Origin: Pseudomonadota bacterium
GTDB taxonomy: Bacteria > Pseudomonadota > Gammaproteobacteria > Steroidobacterales > Steroidobacteraceae
Assembly (NCBI GenBank): GCA_021805275.1
Contig: JAJZFQ010000131.1
Span: forward strand, 62,001 to 126,000
Direction of reading: 5' to 3'
Length of the DNA: 64,000 bases
Position numbers and translations under genes: made by a program. Below the pieces are notes generated by a model. It searched no databases and was not told the origin of the DNA. It saw only the letters and a program-made list of their open reading frames with translations. Below are positions 1 through 8,855 of the stretch, piece by piece (the first letter of the stretch is position 1; each line of letters starts with the position of its first letter).

Positions 1-1501
1 CCTGCGCGTGCCAGAGGACCGGCTTGCCGGCGAGCGTGCTCACCACGAAGGCGGTGTGAAAGAGCATCATCGCCGGGGCGAGCAGGATGCTGAAGATCTG
101 CTCGATCAGGAGGCTGAGCGCGATGCGCGATGGGCCGCCGAATCGCTGCCGCAACGCCGGATCGCGGATCGCGAGCCACGCGGCGAGCGTCTTGGGGCCG
201 AACAGCGCCACGGCCGTGAGCGACAGCAGCGCGGCGATTTCCCCGTCGCGGTAGTGCGGCCAGTGCGGAAACATGCCGTGCTGGCCCGGCAGGAAATACT
301 GATGGCCATGCAGCGCCTGCAGGATGACCACGGTCGAGCTCAGCGCGAGCATGAGCAGCCACAGCGGCGAGGTCAGGTAGGAGAGCACCCCACCCACCAG
401 GTGCAGCCGTGACAGCCAGTGCAGTCCGCGCGCCCGGAGCAACCCGAGATGCTGGATGTTGCCCTGCGCCCAGCGCCGGTCGCGCGCGGCGTAATCGATG
501 ACGTTGGAGGGAATCTCCTCCCAGCTGCCGTGCTCGATCGGCAACAACCAGACCTCCAGGCCCGCGCGGCGCATGAAGGCCGCCTCGACGAAGTCGTGGC
601 TGAGGATCTCCCCGCCGAGCGGCGGTGCGCCGGGCAGGCGCGGCAGGGCGCAGAACTCGGCGAATGGCCCGAGGCGCAGGATCGCGTTGTGGCCCCAGTA
701 GTTGCTCTCACCGAGCTGCCAGTAGGCCAGGCCGCTCGAGAGCATCGGACTGCTCAGGCGCGCGGCAAACTGGATCAGGCGCGCGAACAGTGTGTCGCGC
801 CCGGCTGGCAGCGGCAGCGCCTGGATGATGCCCGCGCGCGGGTTGGCGTCCATCAGCTGCGCGAGCTCGAGCATCGTCTCGCCCGACATGATGCTGTCGG
901 CATCCAGCACGATCGCGTAGTCGTACGCGCCACCCCAGTTGTTGATGAAATCGGCGATGTTGCCGGCCTTGCGCGCGGTGTTCTCCGGCCGGCGGCGATA
1001 GAAGATGCGCCCGCGCGCGCCATGGCGGGTCACCAGGTCGCGCCAGGCCGCCTCTTCGGCCGCGCCGATTTCGCGTTGGCGCGTGTCGGAGAGGATGAAC
1101 AGATCGAATGCGCCCTGCGCGGGCAGGCGCGCGAGCGAGGACCAGATCACGTCGAGTCCGGCCGCCACGCGCGTGGTGTCCTCGTTGTAGATGGGCATGA
1201 TCACGGCGGTGCGGCCGCGCAGCGGCGCCTCGGCCCGCCAGCGCTCGTGGATCTGGGCGCTGTCCGCGCCGCGCATCCGGACCACCCAGCCGGCGGCGGC
1301 CGTCCAGAAGGAACTCGCGATCCAGGTGAACAGGACGAAGAAGATTGCGAGGCCCACGCGGTCGAGCGCGTTCAGGCCGTTGGCCGCGAGGATGTCCCAC
1401 ATCATGGTGGTGGCCGCCGCCGCGGTGAGCAGCGTCAGCGTGAAGAACACCGAGCGGCGCCGTCGCGCCAGGTGCGACAGCCAGTCCGGCGGCGGCTTCA
1501 C
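1..1501 (-). CDS. mdoH: OpgH/MdoH glucosyltransferase, partial (C-terminus beyond window)
   Basis: Inner-membrane family 2 glycosyltransferase that builds the beta-1,2 glucan backbone of osmoregulated periplasmic glucans from UDP-glucose. The protein starts with GTG at 1501, whose GTGA overlaps the mdoG stop by 4 nt, the usual mdoG-mdoH arrangement. About 500 residues are visible. There are two N-terminal membrane helices (about 18-40 and 48-72), then the GT2 domain with MPIYNE near 102-107 and the DAD metal motif at 200-202. HDFVEAA and RDRRWAQGN (acceptor and QxxRW-like motifs) follow, and further C-terminal helices run off the left edge. The family is usually 650-850 residues, so the end is missing only because the window stops. 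Confidence 0.93.
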   Translation of the reverse strand, partial: MKPPPDWLSHLARRRRSVFFTLTLLTAAAATTMMWDILAANGLNALDRVGLAIFFVLFTWIASSFWTAAAGWVVRMRGADSAQIHERWRAEAPLRGRTAVIMPIYNEDTTRVAAGLDVIWSSLARLPAQGAFDLFILSDTRQREIGAAEEAAWRDLVTRHGARGRIFYRRRPENTARKAGNIADFINNWGGAYDYAIVLDADSIMSGETMLELAQLMDANPRAGIIQALPLPAGRDTLFARLIQFAARLSSPMLSSGLAYWQLGESNYWGHNAILRLGPFAEFCALPRLPGAPPLGGEILSHDFVEAAFMRRAGLEVWLLPIEHGSWEEIPSNVIDYAARDRRWAQGNIQHLGLLRARGLHWLSRLHLVGGVLSYLTSPLWLLMLALSSTVVILQALHGHQYFLPGQHGMFPHWPHYRDGEIAALLSLTAVALFGPKTLAAWLAIRDPALRQRFGGPSRIALSLLIEQIFSILLAPAMMLFHTAFVVSTLAGKPVLWHAQ

Positions 1502-3060
1502 GATCCCGGGGTCCACTGATACGTCCATGTCTCGGTCAGCGCCGAGCCGTACAGCTCCAGATAGCAGTGCAGGTCCACCGGCCGGGTACCGGTCGGCTGA
1601 ACCAGGAAGCTCACCCGCCAGTGTCCGTTCTCGGCCAGACGCTGCGTGCGCACCTGCAGGATGCGCGCCCCGACGGCGTTGATCACGGCACGGACCGGCT
1701 GGCTCGCATCCAGGCCCTTGAGGTCCCCGCCGGCGAAGTCGATCAGAGCGTGGCGCGTGCCGCTCACCGCGTGTCCGGCGCGCACCAGCGGCCCGAAGCG
1801 CGTGGCCACTGCCTTGCCACCCGGCGGCCAGCGCTCGCCGGAGTGCAGGTAGGCGGACAGCACGTAGGAGAAGGCGAGCGGCTGGCCGGCGCGCACCGGG
1901 GCGCTGGGCACCCAGTAGGCATCGACGTTGTAGTCGATGTCCTCGCGGCTGGGGATCTCGACCAACTCCACCCCGCCCGAGCCCCAGTTGCCGAGCGGTT
2001 CGACCCAGACGCTCGGGCGCCGCTCGTAGCGGGCGTCGGGGTCCTCGTAGTCGGCAAAGCGCCGGTCGCGCTGAATGAGCCCGAAGCCGCGCGGGTTGTC
2101 GTCCATGTAGCGGTTGACCTGCAGGCGCGGTGGATTCTGCAGCGGGCGCCACAGCCACTCGCCGCTGCCGGTGTGCATCATCAGCCCGTCGCTGTCGTGC
2201 ACCTGCGGACGCCAGTTCTCAAAGCGCAGCCGCGCCGAGTTCAGCCCGTAGAGGTACATGGAGGTGAGCGGGGCGATGCCGAGCTTGTCGATGCGTGCGC
2301 GGGGGTAGAGCACCGCGCTCACGGTCACCTGCGTGATCGCCCCGGGACGCACCTCGAAGCGGTACGCACCGGTGAGGTCCGGGCCGTCGAGCAGCGCGTA
2401 GAGGGTCATGGTCGTGGCTTCGGGAGCCGGCTGGACTAGCCAGAAATCGGTGAAGTACGGAATCACCTCACCGCCGGTCGTGGCGGTGTCGATGGCCAGC
2501 CCGCGTGCCGTCACGCCGGGATCCTGGTTGCGCCCGAGCAGACGAAAGTACGAGGCGCCGAGGAAGGCGAGCACGGTGGTGTGGTGCTGCGGGGTGTCGA
2601 GCGGATAGCGCACCGCGAGTCCTGCGAAGCCAGTGCTCGGTGGCAGGCGCAGGCGCTCGAAGGGGCGCGGAAATTCAAACATCGAGGAGGCGTAGCGCAG
2701 CTCGCGGACCACGCCGGCGGCGACCGTGAAGATGTGCACCCGGTGCGTGAAGGCGAAGCCGCGGTGATAGAAGGCGACGTTGAACATCGCGCGGCCCCGC
2801 CACAGCGCATCCTCGGGGCGGAAGCGGATCTGGTGGTAGTGCGCGTAGCTCAGCTGCCGCAGTGCCTGCGGCAGGGGCGTCGAGGAGGGCTGGTAGGCCC
2901 GCTCGGCGCGCAGTGCCGCCAGCCGCTCGACGGTGGCGAAGCTGAACGGCCGGGGAGTCCCTGCCATGGGCAGGGCGTGCGAAGCGGCGAGGCCGGAGGC
3001 GCAGACAAAAGGCGCAAGCAGCAGGACTGCACTGAGGGTGATGCGGCTCTTTATGGACAC
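1498..3060 (-). CDS. mdoG: OpgG/MdoG periplasmic glucan biosynthesis protein
   Basis: Periplasmic protein needed to make or export osmoregulated periplasmic glucans, acting with MdoH. The mature part matches the family along its length: YAHYHQIRF, GASYFRLLG, ARGLAIDTA, APLTSMYLYG, GSGEWLWRPL, GFGLIQRDR, YERRPSVWVEP and a C-terminal LTETWTYQW are recognisable OpgG blocks. I prefer the GTG start at 3060 because it gives a compact signal peptide (VSIKSRIT, then a hydrophobic run and ASGLAASHA). An in-frame ATG at 3120 would add 20 residues before the signal and is the alternative. It is translationally coupled to mdoH through a 4-nt overlap. Confidence 0.93.
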   Translation of the reverse strand: MSIKSRITLSAVLLLAPFVCASGLAASHALPMAGTPRPFSFATVERLAALRAERAYQPSSTPLPQALRQLSYAHYHQIRFRPEDALWRGRAMFNVAFYHRGFAFTHRVHIFTVAAGVVRELRYASSMFEFPRPFERLRLPPSTGFAGLAVRYPLDTPQHHTTVLAFLGASYFRLLGRNQDPGVTARGLAIDTATTGGEVIPYFTDFWLVQPAPEATTMTLYALLDGPDLTGAYRFEVRPGAITQVTVSAVLYPRARIDKLGIAPLTSMYLYGLNSARLRFENWRPQVHDSDGLMMHTGSGEWLWRPLQNPPRLQVNRYMDDNPRGFGLIQRDRRFADYEDPDARYERRPSVWVEPLGNWGSGGVELVEIPSREDIDYNVDAYWVPSAPVRAGQPLAFSYVLSAYLHSGERWPPGGKAVATRFGPLVRAGHAVSGTRHALIDFAGGDLKGLDASQPVRAVINAVGARILQVRTQRLAENGHWRVSFLVQPTGTRPVDLHCYLELYGSALTETWTYQWTPGS

Positions 3061-3382
3061 CAATTTCTCGCAGGGCCTCGAACTCGACGCCGCAGCGCCC
3101 GTGTGGATGGCTCGCAGCATAACACCGGCCTGTTGTCGCTACCTGACGACAGATCGCGCATGCCATCTAACACGCTGATGGGGCGGAAGCTTAGCGCATT
3201 TTGTCGCCCCGGAGAAACATCTGCGGCCGCGCGCGCCGTGTCAGGCGCTCGAGATGTTGACGGCTGTGTGCCGCCGCGGTTGATCAGACTGGGAGCCTCG
3301 CGCCGGTCATCTCGATGGACGCGTGAGGGCCGGCGGCAGCCCGGTCCCGGCAGCTCGGCCGGGATCGGGCGTTCTTGGCAAG
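3061..3382. other. Intergenic region between mdoG and ssrA
   Basis: This stretch holds the presumed mdoG promoter and 5' leader (minus strand) and the sequence just beyond the tmRNA 3' end. I saw no convincing coding sequence. I also found no clear sigma-70 promoter and no intrinsic terminator with a T-tract for ssrA. GC-rich inverted segments around 3340-3365 could fold but have no following U-run. The first 60 bases may belong to mdoG if its upstream ATG is used. Confidence 0.4.
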
Positions 3383-3735
3383 TGGTGGAGGCGGGGGGAA
3401 TCGAACCCCCGTCCGCAAGTCCTAGACTTCAGACTCTACGTACGTAGCCCTCTCTTTAGTTCTCGCACCGCGCTACCCGAGGGGCAGGGAAGACGAAGCG
3501 CCAGCGGACGGTGACTCTTAACGATCCGGCCCGTCGCACGCCGTATCGCGATCCTGTGAACGCGTCCCCCGAGTCGACCGCACAGGCACGGACCGGTCGG
3601 AGGTCAGCCGCGGTTAGGCGGCGAGAGCGAAGTTGTCGTCGTTGGCAACTATGGTTTTGCAGCGAGATTTACGAGGGCACTGCGCCTCGGTACGCCTCTG
3701 AAGGTTCGCAACCCACGTCGAAACCGGTCGCCCCC
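3383..3735 (-). ncRNA. ssrA: tmRNA (SsrA)
   Basis: Transfer-messenger RNA that rescues stalled ribosomes and tags the unfinished protein. The 5' GGGGGCG pairs perfectly (one G-U) with the 3' CGCCUCC that precedes ACCA, giving the tRNA-like acceptor stem, and the CCA is encoded. The T-arm is GGGTTCGATTCCC. The mRNA-like part has the resume site ATAGTT-GCC. Its tag reading frame (3614-3646 on the minus strand) encodes ANDDNFALAA and a TAA stop, close to the E. coli tag ANDENYALAA. The length of 353 nt is normal. Its partner smpB lies just upstream on the same strand. Confidence 0.97.
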
Positions 3736-3749
3736 AGAAGAGAGCCTGC

Positions 3750-3777
3750 AGCATACCGCACGGCGGCCCGGTGTGCA
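3750..3777 (-). promoter_or_regulatory. Candidate sigma-70 promoter of ssrA
   Basis: Reading the minus strand, TGCACA (3772-3777, 4 of 6 to the -35 consensus) and TATGCT (3750-3755, 4 of 6 to the -10) are 16 bp apart. They would start a transcript about 7 nt before the mature tmRNA 5' end, which suits RNase P processing. The evidence is consensus matching only. Confidence 0.4.
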
Positions 3778-3871
3778 CCTGCGCGGCGTCCTCGGGGCGT
3801 ATGCGGCGTCCCCACGGGGGGCGGGCGGGGTGCTCCGCCCCGAGCCGCTCGGTCCGTCCCGCGGGGCGGCC

Positions 3872-4342
3872 TCACCTCCGGCGCAGCAGCCGGGCCTTGT
3901 CGCGCTGCCAGTCGCGGTCCTTCTCGGTGGCGCGCTTGTCGTGCTGTTTTTTGCCCTTGGCGAGGCCGACGGCGAGTTTCGCGCGGCCGTGCTTCCAGTA
4001 CAGCTCGAGCGGCACCAGGGTGTAGCCGCGCCGCTCGACCGCCCCGATCAGGCCGTTGAGCTCGCTGCGGTTGAGCAGCAGTTTGCGCGTGCGCACCGGG
4101 TCGGCGATGACGTGGCTCGAGGCGGAGGACAGTGGCGACAGATGCGCGCCGATCAGGAACGCCTCCGCGCCTCGCAGGTAGACGTACGCCTCGGCGAGCT
4201 GCGCGCGGCCGGCGCGCAGCGACTTGACCTCCCAGCCCTGCAGGACGAGTCCCGCCTCGTAGCGCTGCTCGATGAAGTAATCGAAGCGCGCCTTGCGGTT
4301 CTCGGCGATCAGTCGGGACGAGGAGTCGGCCTTGGGGGGCAT
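3872..4342 (-). CDS. smpB: SsrA-binding protein SmpB
   Basis: Small RNA-binding protein that carries tmRNA to the stalled ribosome. Recognisable blocks are [32 protein letters not shown] (split here only for description), the [16 protein letters not shown] region, [10 protein letters not shown] and [16 protein letters not shown]. The basic C-terminal tail ends in RLLRRR. The ATG at 4342 gives 156 residues, the family length. A longer in-frame reading to 4441 would add 33 Pro/Arg-rich residues not seen in the family. The gene is upstream of ssrA on the same strand and divergent from ratA. Confidence 0.95.
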   Translation of the reverse strand: MPPKADSSSRLIAENRKARFDYFIEQRYEAGLVLQGWEVKSLRAGRAQLAEAYVYLRGAEAFLIGAHLSPLSSASSHVIADPVRTRKLLLNRSELNGLIGAVERRGYTLVPLELYWKHGRAKLAVGLAKGKKQHDKRATEKDRDWQRDKARLLRRR

Positions 4343-4449
4343 CGGGGCGAGCCGGTCGGTCGGGGCGCGCATTGTAGCGCGCGCCGCGCGGGGTGGATCG
4401 GGCGCTCTCGCGCTGTCCTTGCGCGGCGGTTCCTGGGACAATGCCGTCC

Positions 4450-4899
4450 ATGCGAGAAGTCAAGCGCTCGGCGCTCGTTAGCCTGCCGCCGAATCGCCTG
4501 TTCGCGCTGATCAACGACATCGACAGCTACCCGGAGTTTCTGCCCTGGTGCACCCATGCGCGGGTGCTCTCGCGCAGTGACAGCGAGATCGTTGCCACCA
4601 TCGGCGTGCGGCGCGGACCGTTCAACGGAGAGTTCACCACGCGCAATGCGCTGGAGCCCGACCGGCGCGTGCACATGCGTCTGGTCAGCGGGCCGTTCAC
4701 CGCGCTCGAGGGGGAGTGGCGCCTCACGCCGGCCGGCGCAGGCACGCTGGTCGAGTTCGCGCTGCGTTTTCAGCTGAAGAGCTCGCTCTCCGCAGTGCTG
4801 TTCGAGCGCATCTTCGCCGAGACGGTTGGCTCGCTGGTCGATGCCTTCGTCGTGCGCAGCCGCGCGCTCCCACCGCCCGCGGGGCTCACCGGGCCGTGA
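4450..4899 (+). CDS. ratA: RatA / COQ10-type START-domain protein
   Basis: START/polyketide-cyclase fold protein of the RatA-COQ10 family. Family members are thought to bind ubiquinone or act in its handling; the E. coli homolog was also described as a ribosome-association toxin. The protein of 149 residues begins [10 protein letters not shown] and shows the family pattern [14 protein letters not shown] followed by NGEFTTRN and [15 protein letters not shown] at 4450 is preferred; ATG at 4441 would add three residues. The stop overlaps the rnfH start by 4 nt (GTGA), so the pair is co-transcribed. It is divergent from smpB, the common gammaproteobacterial arrangement. Confidence 0.9.
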   Translation: MREVKRSALVSLPPNRLFALINDIDSYPEFLPWCTHARVLSRSDSEIVATIGVRRGPFNGEFTTRNALEPDRRVHMRLVSGPFTALEGEWRLTPAGAGTLVEFALRFQLKSSLSAVLFERIFAETVGSLVDAFVVRSRALPPPAGLTGP

Positions 4900-5189
4900 G
4901 CGCCGGGTCGCTGAAGCGTTGCACGGTGGCCTATGCCGCGCCCGAGCGGTCGTTTCTCTGGCAGCTGGAAGTGCCCGTCGGCGCGGACATCGCCGCGATC
5001 ATCGCGGCTGCGCGGCGCGCCGCCCCCGAGGCGCAGGTGCCCTGGGAGGATGCTCCGGTGGGGATTTTCGGCGAGCTGCGCGGCCGCGATGCGGTGCCCG
5101 CCGACGGGGATCGGATCGAGCTGTACCGGCCGCTGCTCGATGACCCGCGTGCGCGCCGGCGCACGCGGCTCGCTGGCGCGCGCCGCTGA
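4896..5189 (+). CDS. rnfH: RnfH family ubiquitin-fold protein
   Basis: Small protein (97 residues) of the RnfH/UPF0125 family with a beta-grasp fold. Its role is uncertain, and the name comes from linkage to rnf genes in Rhodobacter. Family features seen: VAYAAPERSFLWQLEVP at the N-terminus, VGIFGELR in the middle, and DGDRIELYRPLLDDP followed by a basic tail. GTG at 4896 is chosen because its GTGA overlaps the ratA stop. This ratA-rnfH pairing beside bamE recurs in gammaproteobacteria. No rnf genes are nearby here. Confidence 0.88.
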   Translation: MSAGSLKRCTVAYAAPERSFLWQLEVPVGADIAAIIAAARRAAPEAQVPWEDAPVGIFGELRGRDAVPADGDRIELYRPLLDDPRARRRTRLAGARR

Positions 5190-5191
5190 AG

Positions 5192-5581
5192 TTACAGCAG
5201 TGGGAATTTCTTCGGTGAAGGCAGCAGGCCCGGCGCGATTGGCTGGCCCTTCGGTACGTTGTACAGCGCGAAGCGGCTGACCTTGCCGTCGTGGAAGAAC
5301 ACCGTCACGCGGCTCTGGATCGGCCGCTCGATGTAGCCGCGCTTGAAATAATAGACGTAGTCCCAGCGGTTGGTGTCGAACACATCGGCAATCATCGGCG
5401 TGCCGAGCAGGTAGCGCACCTGCACGCGCGTCATGCCCGTCTTCAGCTGCCGCACGGTGTGTCCGTCGAGATAATTGCCCTGCTGAATGTCCATCCGGTA
5501 GACACAGCCGGCCAGCAGTGCCGAGAGCGCAGCGAGCAGCACAGTCGCTCGCAGGGTCGAAATCAGGTGAGCTGGTCGCAT
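5192..5581 (-). CDS. bamE: BamE outer-membrane assembly lipoprotein
   Basis: Lipoprotein subunit of the BAM complex that folds beta-barrels into the outer membrane. ATG at 5581 gives 129 residues with a signal peptide and the lipobox LLAGC (Cys26 is the lipidated residue). The SmpA/OmlA domain follows, with the family blocks QGNYLDGHTVRQLKTGMTR, LLGTPMIADVF and RWDYVYYF. It converges with rnfH (2 bp between stops) and is divergent from fur. On the minus strand, TATGAT at 5612-5617 is a possible -10 element. Confidence 0.94.
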   Translation of the reverse strand: MRPAHLISTLRATVLLAALSALLAGCVYRMDIQQGNYLDGHTVRQLKTGMTRVQVRYLLGTPMIADVFDTNRWDYVYYFKRGYIERPIQSRVTVFFHDGKVSRFALYNVPKGQPIAPGLLPSPKKFPLL

Positions 5582-5678
5582 GGCAGTCCGATGGGCAATA
5601 ATTGGGGGCGGATCATACCTGATCGTGCGAAGGCCGCTCTGATCGTCCGCGGCGGCCACACCCGGAGGCTCGAGACGC

Positions 5679-6113
5679 GTGGAAGGCAAAGACCTGCGCA
5701 AAGCCGGCCTGAAAGTGACGCTGCCGCGCCTGAAGATCCTCGAGATCCTCGCGGGCAGCGAGATGCGTCACCTCTCGGCCGAGGACATCTACCGGACCCT
5801 GCTCGAGTCGCACGAGGACATCGGGTTGGCAACCGTCTATCGGGTGCTCACGCAGTTCGAGGCTGCGGGTCTGGTCACGCGGCATCACTTCGAGGACGGC
5901 ATGGCCGTTTTTGAGCTCAATCAAGGCGACCATCACGATCATATCGTGTGTCTTGACTGCGGCCACGTCGAAGAGTTCGTCGACGAGGGCATCGAGGCGC
6001 GCCAGAACGCGGTGGCCCACCGGCTGCAATTCGATATCCGCGACCACTCCCTCATCCTCTACGGGCATTGCCGCCGCGAGGCCTGTCCCCGTCGGCGCAC
6101 ACTGGGCCACTGA
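5679..6113 (+). CDS. fur: Ferric uptake regulator Fur
   Basis: Iron-responsive (Fe2+) DNA-binding repressor. The GTG at 5679 starts MEGKDLRKAGLKVTLPR. The winged helix contains GLATVYRVLTQFEAAGL (about 49-65). The metal and dimerisation domain has HHDH at 85-88, then CLDC at 91-94 and a second Cys pair (C131, C136). The length of 144 residues is typical of Fur. It is divergent from bamE, as in many gammaproteobacteria, and ends 8 bp before the recN stop (convergent). I saw no clear 19-bp Fur box in the intergenic region. Confidence 0.95.
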   Translation: MEGKDLRKAGLKVTLPRLKILEILAGSEMRHLSAEDIYRTLLESHEDIGLATVYRVLTQFEAAGLVTRHHFEDGMAVFELNQGDHHDHIVCLDCGHVEEFVDEGIEARQNAVAHRLQFDIRDHSLILYGHCRREACPRRRTLGH

Positions 6114-6121
6114 GGGGCGGC

Positions 6122-7834
6122 TCAGCGGCGCCGCGCGGCGCCTTTCGGGCGGCGCGCGGGGGCGGGCGGCGGCGGCGGTCCGCGCAGCATCTGGCGCGCA
6201 TGCTCGCGCGCCGTCGCGGTGACGTCGACCCCGCCGAGCATCCGTGCCAGCTCCTCGATGCGTTCGTCCTCGGACAGCTCGCTGAGGCGCGTGTGCGTGG
6301 CGCTGCCGGCGGTGAACTTGGCGACCCGCAGATGCTGATGGCCCTGCGAGGCGACCTGCGGCAGGTGCGTCACGCACAGCACCTGGCCGCGCTGCCCGAG
6401 CGCGCGCAACTCCCGTCCGACGATCTCGGCGACCGCGCCGCCGATCCCGGAGTCGACTTCATCGAACACCATGCAGCGCGTCTCGCGCGCGCTGCTGGCC
6501 ACCTGCACCGCGAGCGAGAGGCGCGAGAGCTCCCCGCCCGAGGCGACCTTCGCGAGCGGGCGGACGGGCTGGCCCGGATTGGCGCTGACGCGGAATTCGA
6601 CATCGTCGGCGCCGTGCGGCGCAGGCTCCTCGCCACGGGCGCTGAGGGCAGCCTCGAAGCGTCCCCCGGCCATGCCCAAGGCCTGCATGTGAGCGGTGAC
6701 GGCCACCCCGAGCGCCTCGGCCGCCTGCGCGCGCGCCGCGGAAAGCGCCGCGGCGCACCGGCGATACTGTGCGAGCGCCTCGGTGAGCTCGGCCCGCAGC
6801 GTCTGGAGGTCGAGCCCGGCGCGCTCGAGCCGCTCCAGATCCGCCCCGAGCTGCCCCTCGCGTGCGGCCAGCTCCCCCGGTGGCACCCGGTGTTTGCGGG
6901 CGAGGTCCTCGATGGCCGCGAGCCGACTCTCGACGGCGTCCTGTCGGCCCGTGTCGAGCTCCAGCGTCTCGCTGTAGCGCTCGAGCTCGCGGGCCGCCTC
7001 GCGGATGTTCACCTCGGCCTCCTGCGCCAACGCGATGATCGGCTGCAGCTGCGCGTCGATCGCCACGGCCCCGCGCAGCGCCTGCAGCGCGCGGCCGACG
7101 CCCCCGTGAGCATTGTGCGTCTCATCCTGGTAGAGCAGCCCGAGTGCGCCCTGCGCCGCCTCGGCCAGCCGGCCCCGGTGGGCGAGGCGCGCGCGCTCCT
7201 CGCCCAGTCGATCCAGCTCGCCCGGCTCCAGTTTCAGAGCGCCGAGCTCCCGGACCTGATGGCGCAGCAGATCGAGCCGCGCGTCGCGGTCGCGGGCTGC
7301 CTCGCCGAGCTCGCGTTCCTGACTGCTAAGCTGACGCCAGTGTTGATAGGTCTCGCCGACCTCCGCCAGGGCCGACCCGAGCCCGCCGTACTCATCGAGC
7401 AGCTCGCGCTGGCGCGTGGCGCGGGCAAGGGATTGGAATTCGTGCTGCCCGTGAATGTCGATGAGCAGGCCGCCCGCCTCGCGCAGCAGCTGCACGGGCA
7501 CGGGTTGACCGTTGAGCCAGGCGCGCGAGCGGCCGTCGGCCGCCAGCAGGCGGCGCACGATCAGCTCATCCTCCGTGATCGCCTGGCACTGGAGCCACTC
7601 GCGCAGCTCCGGCGGCGCATCGCGCACCTCGAAGGTGGCGGTGATGTCGGCGCGCTCGGCGCCGTGGCGGATCATCTCCGCGCCGGCGCGCCCGCCGGCG
7701 ATGAGCTGCAGCGCATCGACCAGGATGGACTTGCCCGCACCGGTCTCCCCGGTGAGCACGGTCAGTCCCGGGCGCAGTGCGAGCTCGAGTTCCTCGATGA
7801 TCGCGAAATCGCGGATTTTCAGGGCAGTGAGCAT
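6122..7834 (-). CDS. recN: DNA repair protein RecN
   Basis: SMC-like ATPase acting in recombinational repair of double-strand breaks. The real start is the ATG at 7834 (MLTALKIRDFAII), giving 570 residues. Walker A is GETGAGKS at 29-36. A long coiled-coil core rich in Glu, Arg and Ala follows. The C-terminal ATPase half contains the signature SGGELSRLSLAVQV and the Walker B FDEVDSGIGG. The C-terminus ends in a short basic and proline-rich tail. It lies 26 bp downstream of nadK on the same strand, a common pairing. Confidence 0.95.
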   Translation of the reverse strand: MLTALKIRDFAIIEELELALRPGLTVLTGETGAGKSILVDALQLIAGGRAGAEMIRHGAERADITATFEVRDAPPELREWLQCQAITEDELIVRRLLAADGRSRAWLNGQPVPVQLLREAGGLLIDIHGQHEFQSLARATRQRELLDEYGGLGSALAEVGETYQHWRQLSSQERELGEAARDRDARLDLLRHQVRELGALKLEPGELDRLGEERARLAHRGRLAEAAQGALGLLYQDETHNAHGGVGRALQALRGAVAIDAQLQPIIALAQEAEVNIREAARELERYSETLELDTGRQDAVESRLAAIEDLARKHRVPPGELAAREGQLGADLERLERAGLDLQTLRAELTEALAQYRRCAAALSAARAQAAEALGVAVTAHMQALGMAGGRFEAALSARGEEPAPHGADDVEFRVSANPGQPVRPLAKVASGGELSRLSLAVQVASSARETRCMVFDEVDSGIGGAVAEIVGRELRALGQRGQVLCVTHLPQVASQGHQHLRVAKFTAGSATHTRLSELSEDERIEELARMLGGVDVTATAREHARQMLRGPPPPPAPARRPKGAARRR

Positions 7835-7860
7835 GGCAGATCGAAGGTCGGGCGGTACGC

Positions 7861-8742
7861 TCAGCGCTCCGCGTCGCCGCGGCCCCAGTGCAGTTTCGAG
7901 CGCAGCAGCCGGAAGTAATCGTGTCCGGGCGGGTGCAGCAGCGTGATGCGCTCGGGGGCGCGCAGGATCTCCACACGCTCCCCGGGGGCGAGCGTGCCGA
8001 GGATCGTGCCATCGCAGGTCACCTGGGCACGCGTGTCGGGTCGCTCGAGCAGGCCGATCTCGATCACCGAGCGACCCGAGACCACGATTGGGCGGTCGGA
8101 AAGGGTATGCGGGCAGATCGGGGCGAGCACCAGGATGTCCAGCTGCGGCTCGATGATCGGTCCACCGCAGGACAGCGCGTAGGCCGTCGAGCCGGTGGCG
8201 CTCGCCACGACGACGCCGTCGCCGGCATGGGTATTGACGTAGCGGCCCGACACGCGGGTCTCGAAGTCGAGCATGCGTCCGGTGGCGAGCTTCTGCAGCA
8301 CCACGTCGTTCAGGGCCAGGCATTCGCGGCGGGTGCCGTCGAGGGAGTGCAGCCGCGCCAGCAGCAGCGGGCGCTCGTCGGCGGCGAGCTGCCCGGCGAG
8401 CGCCGCATCGAGGCAGGCCGGGATGTCCTGCGGCATGACGTCGGTGAGAAACCCGAGGCGCCCGCGGTTGATCCCGAGCAGCGGTACGCCGTGACGGGCC
8501 ACCAGGCCGGCCGCATAGAGCAGCGTGCCGTCACCGCCGACGGCGATCATCAGGTCGACGCCGCGGGCGAGCTCGCTCTCGGGCACGCCGTTCGCGCCCG
8601 GGCAGGCCGCCAGCGTCGCAGTGGCATCGACCCGCACCGTGACGCCCCGGGCGCTCAGGTGCACGAGCGCCGCCTGGGCCGATTCGGCGACGCGCGGGTC
8701 TGTGAATCGGCCGACCAGCGCGCAGGTGCGGGGAGGGAGCAT
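7861..8742 (-). CDS. nadK: NAD kinase
   Basis: Cytosolic enzyme phosphorylating NAD to NADP with ATP. ATG at 8742 gives 293 residues. It has the diagnostic GGDGT at 69-73 (Asp71 catalytic), GINRGRLGFLTD, LNDVV and GDGVVVASATGSTAYALSCGGP. A longer in-frame reading to 8853 is Arg/Ser-rich and not family-like. It forms a minus-strand pair with recN and is divergent from hrcA. Confidence 0.96.
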   Translation of the reverse strand: MLPPRTCALVGRFTDPRVAESAQAALVHLSARGVTVRVDATATLAACPGANGVPESELARGVDLMIAVGGDGTLLYAAGLVARHGVPLLGINRGRLGFLTDVMPQDIPACLDAALAGQLAADERPLLLARLHSLDGTRRECLALNDVVLQKLATGRMLDFETRVSGRYVNTHAGDGVVVASATGSTAYALSCGGPIIEPQLDILVLAPICPHTLSDRPIVVSGRSVIEIGLLERPDTRAQVTCDGTILGTLAPGERVEILRAPERITLLHPPGHDYFRLLRSKLHWGRGDAER

Positions 8743-8775
8743 CGGAAAATCGTAGCAGGACGGGCGCGGGCTTGC

Positions 8776-8802
8776 TTGACGCTCGTGCCTTGTGACTATA
8801 GT
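8776..8802 (+). promoter_or_regulatory. Candidate promoter for hrcA-grpE-dnaK-dnaJ
   Basis: TTGACG at 8776-8781 and TATAGT at 8797-8802 match sigma-70 hexamers well, but the 15-bp gap is short. I see no CIRCE element (TTAGCACTC..GAGTGCTAA) here and no clear heat-shock sigma-32 match. Confidence 0.35.
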
Positions 8803-8855
8803 TTCAGGTGTGCGGCTGCGCGAGCGCGGCGATTGCGCGCGCCGGCGGTGCACTT

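Noticed and set aside
5582..5678. Fur box in the bamE-fur intergenic region
   Set aside because: AT-rich GGCAATAATTGG was considered but does not form the 19-bp inverted repeat expected of a Fur site.
7835..8323. N-terminal extension of recN by 163 residues
   Set aside because: It overlaps nadK in another frame and precedes the canonical MLTALKIRDF start of RecN.
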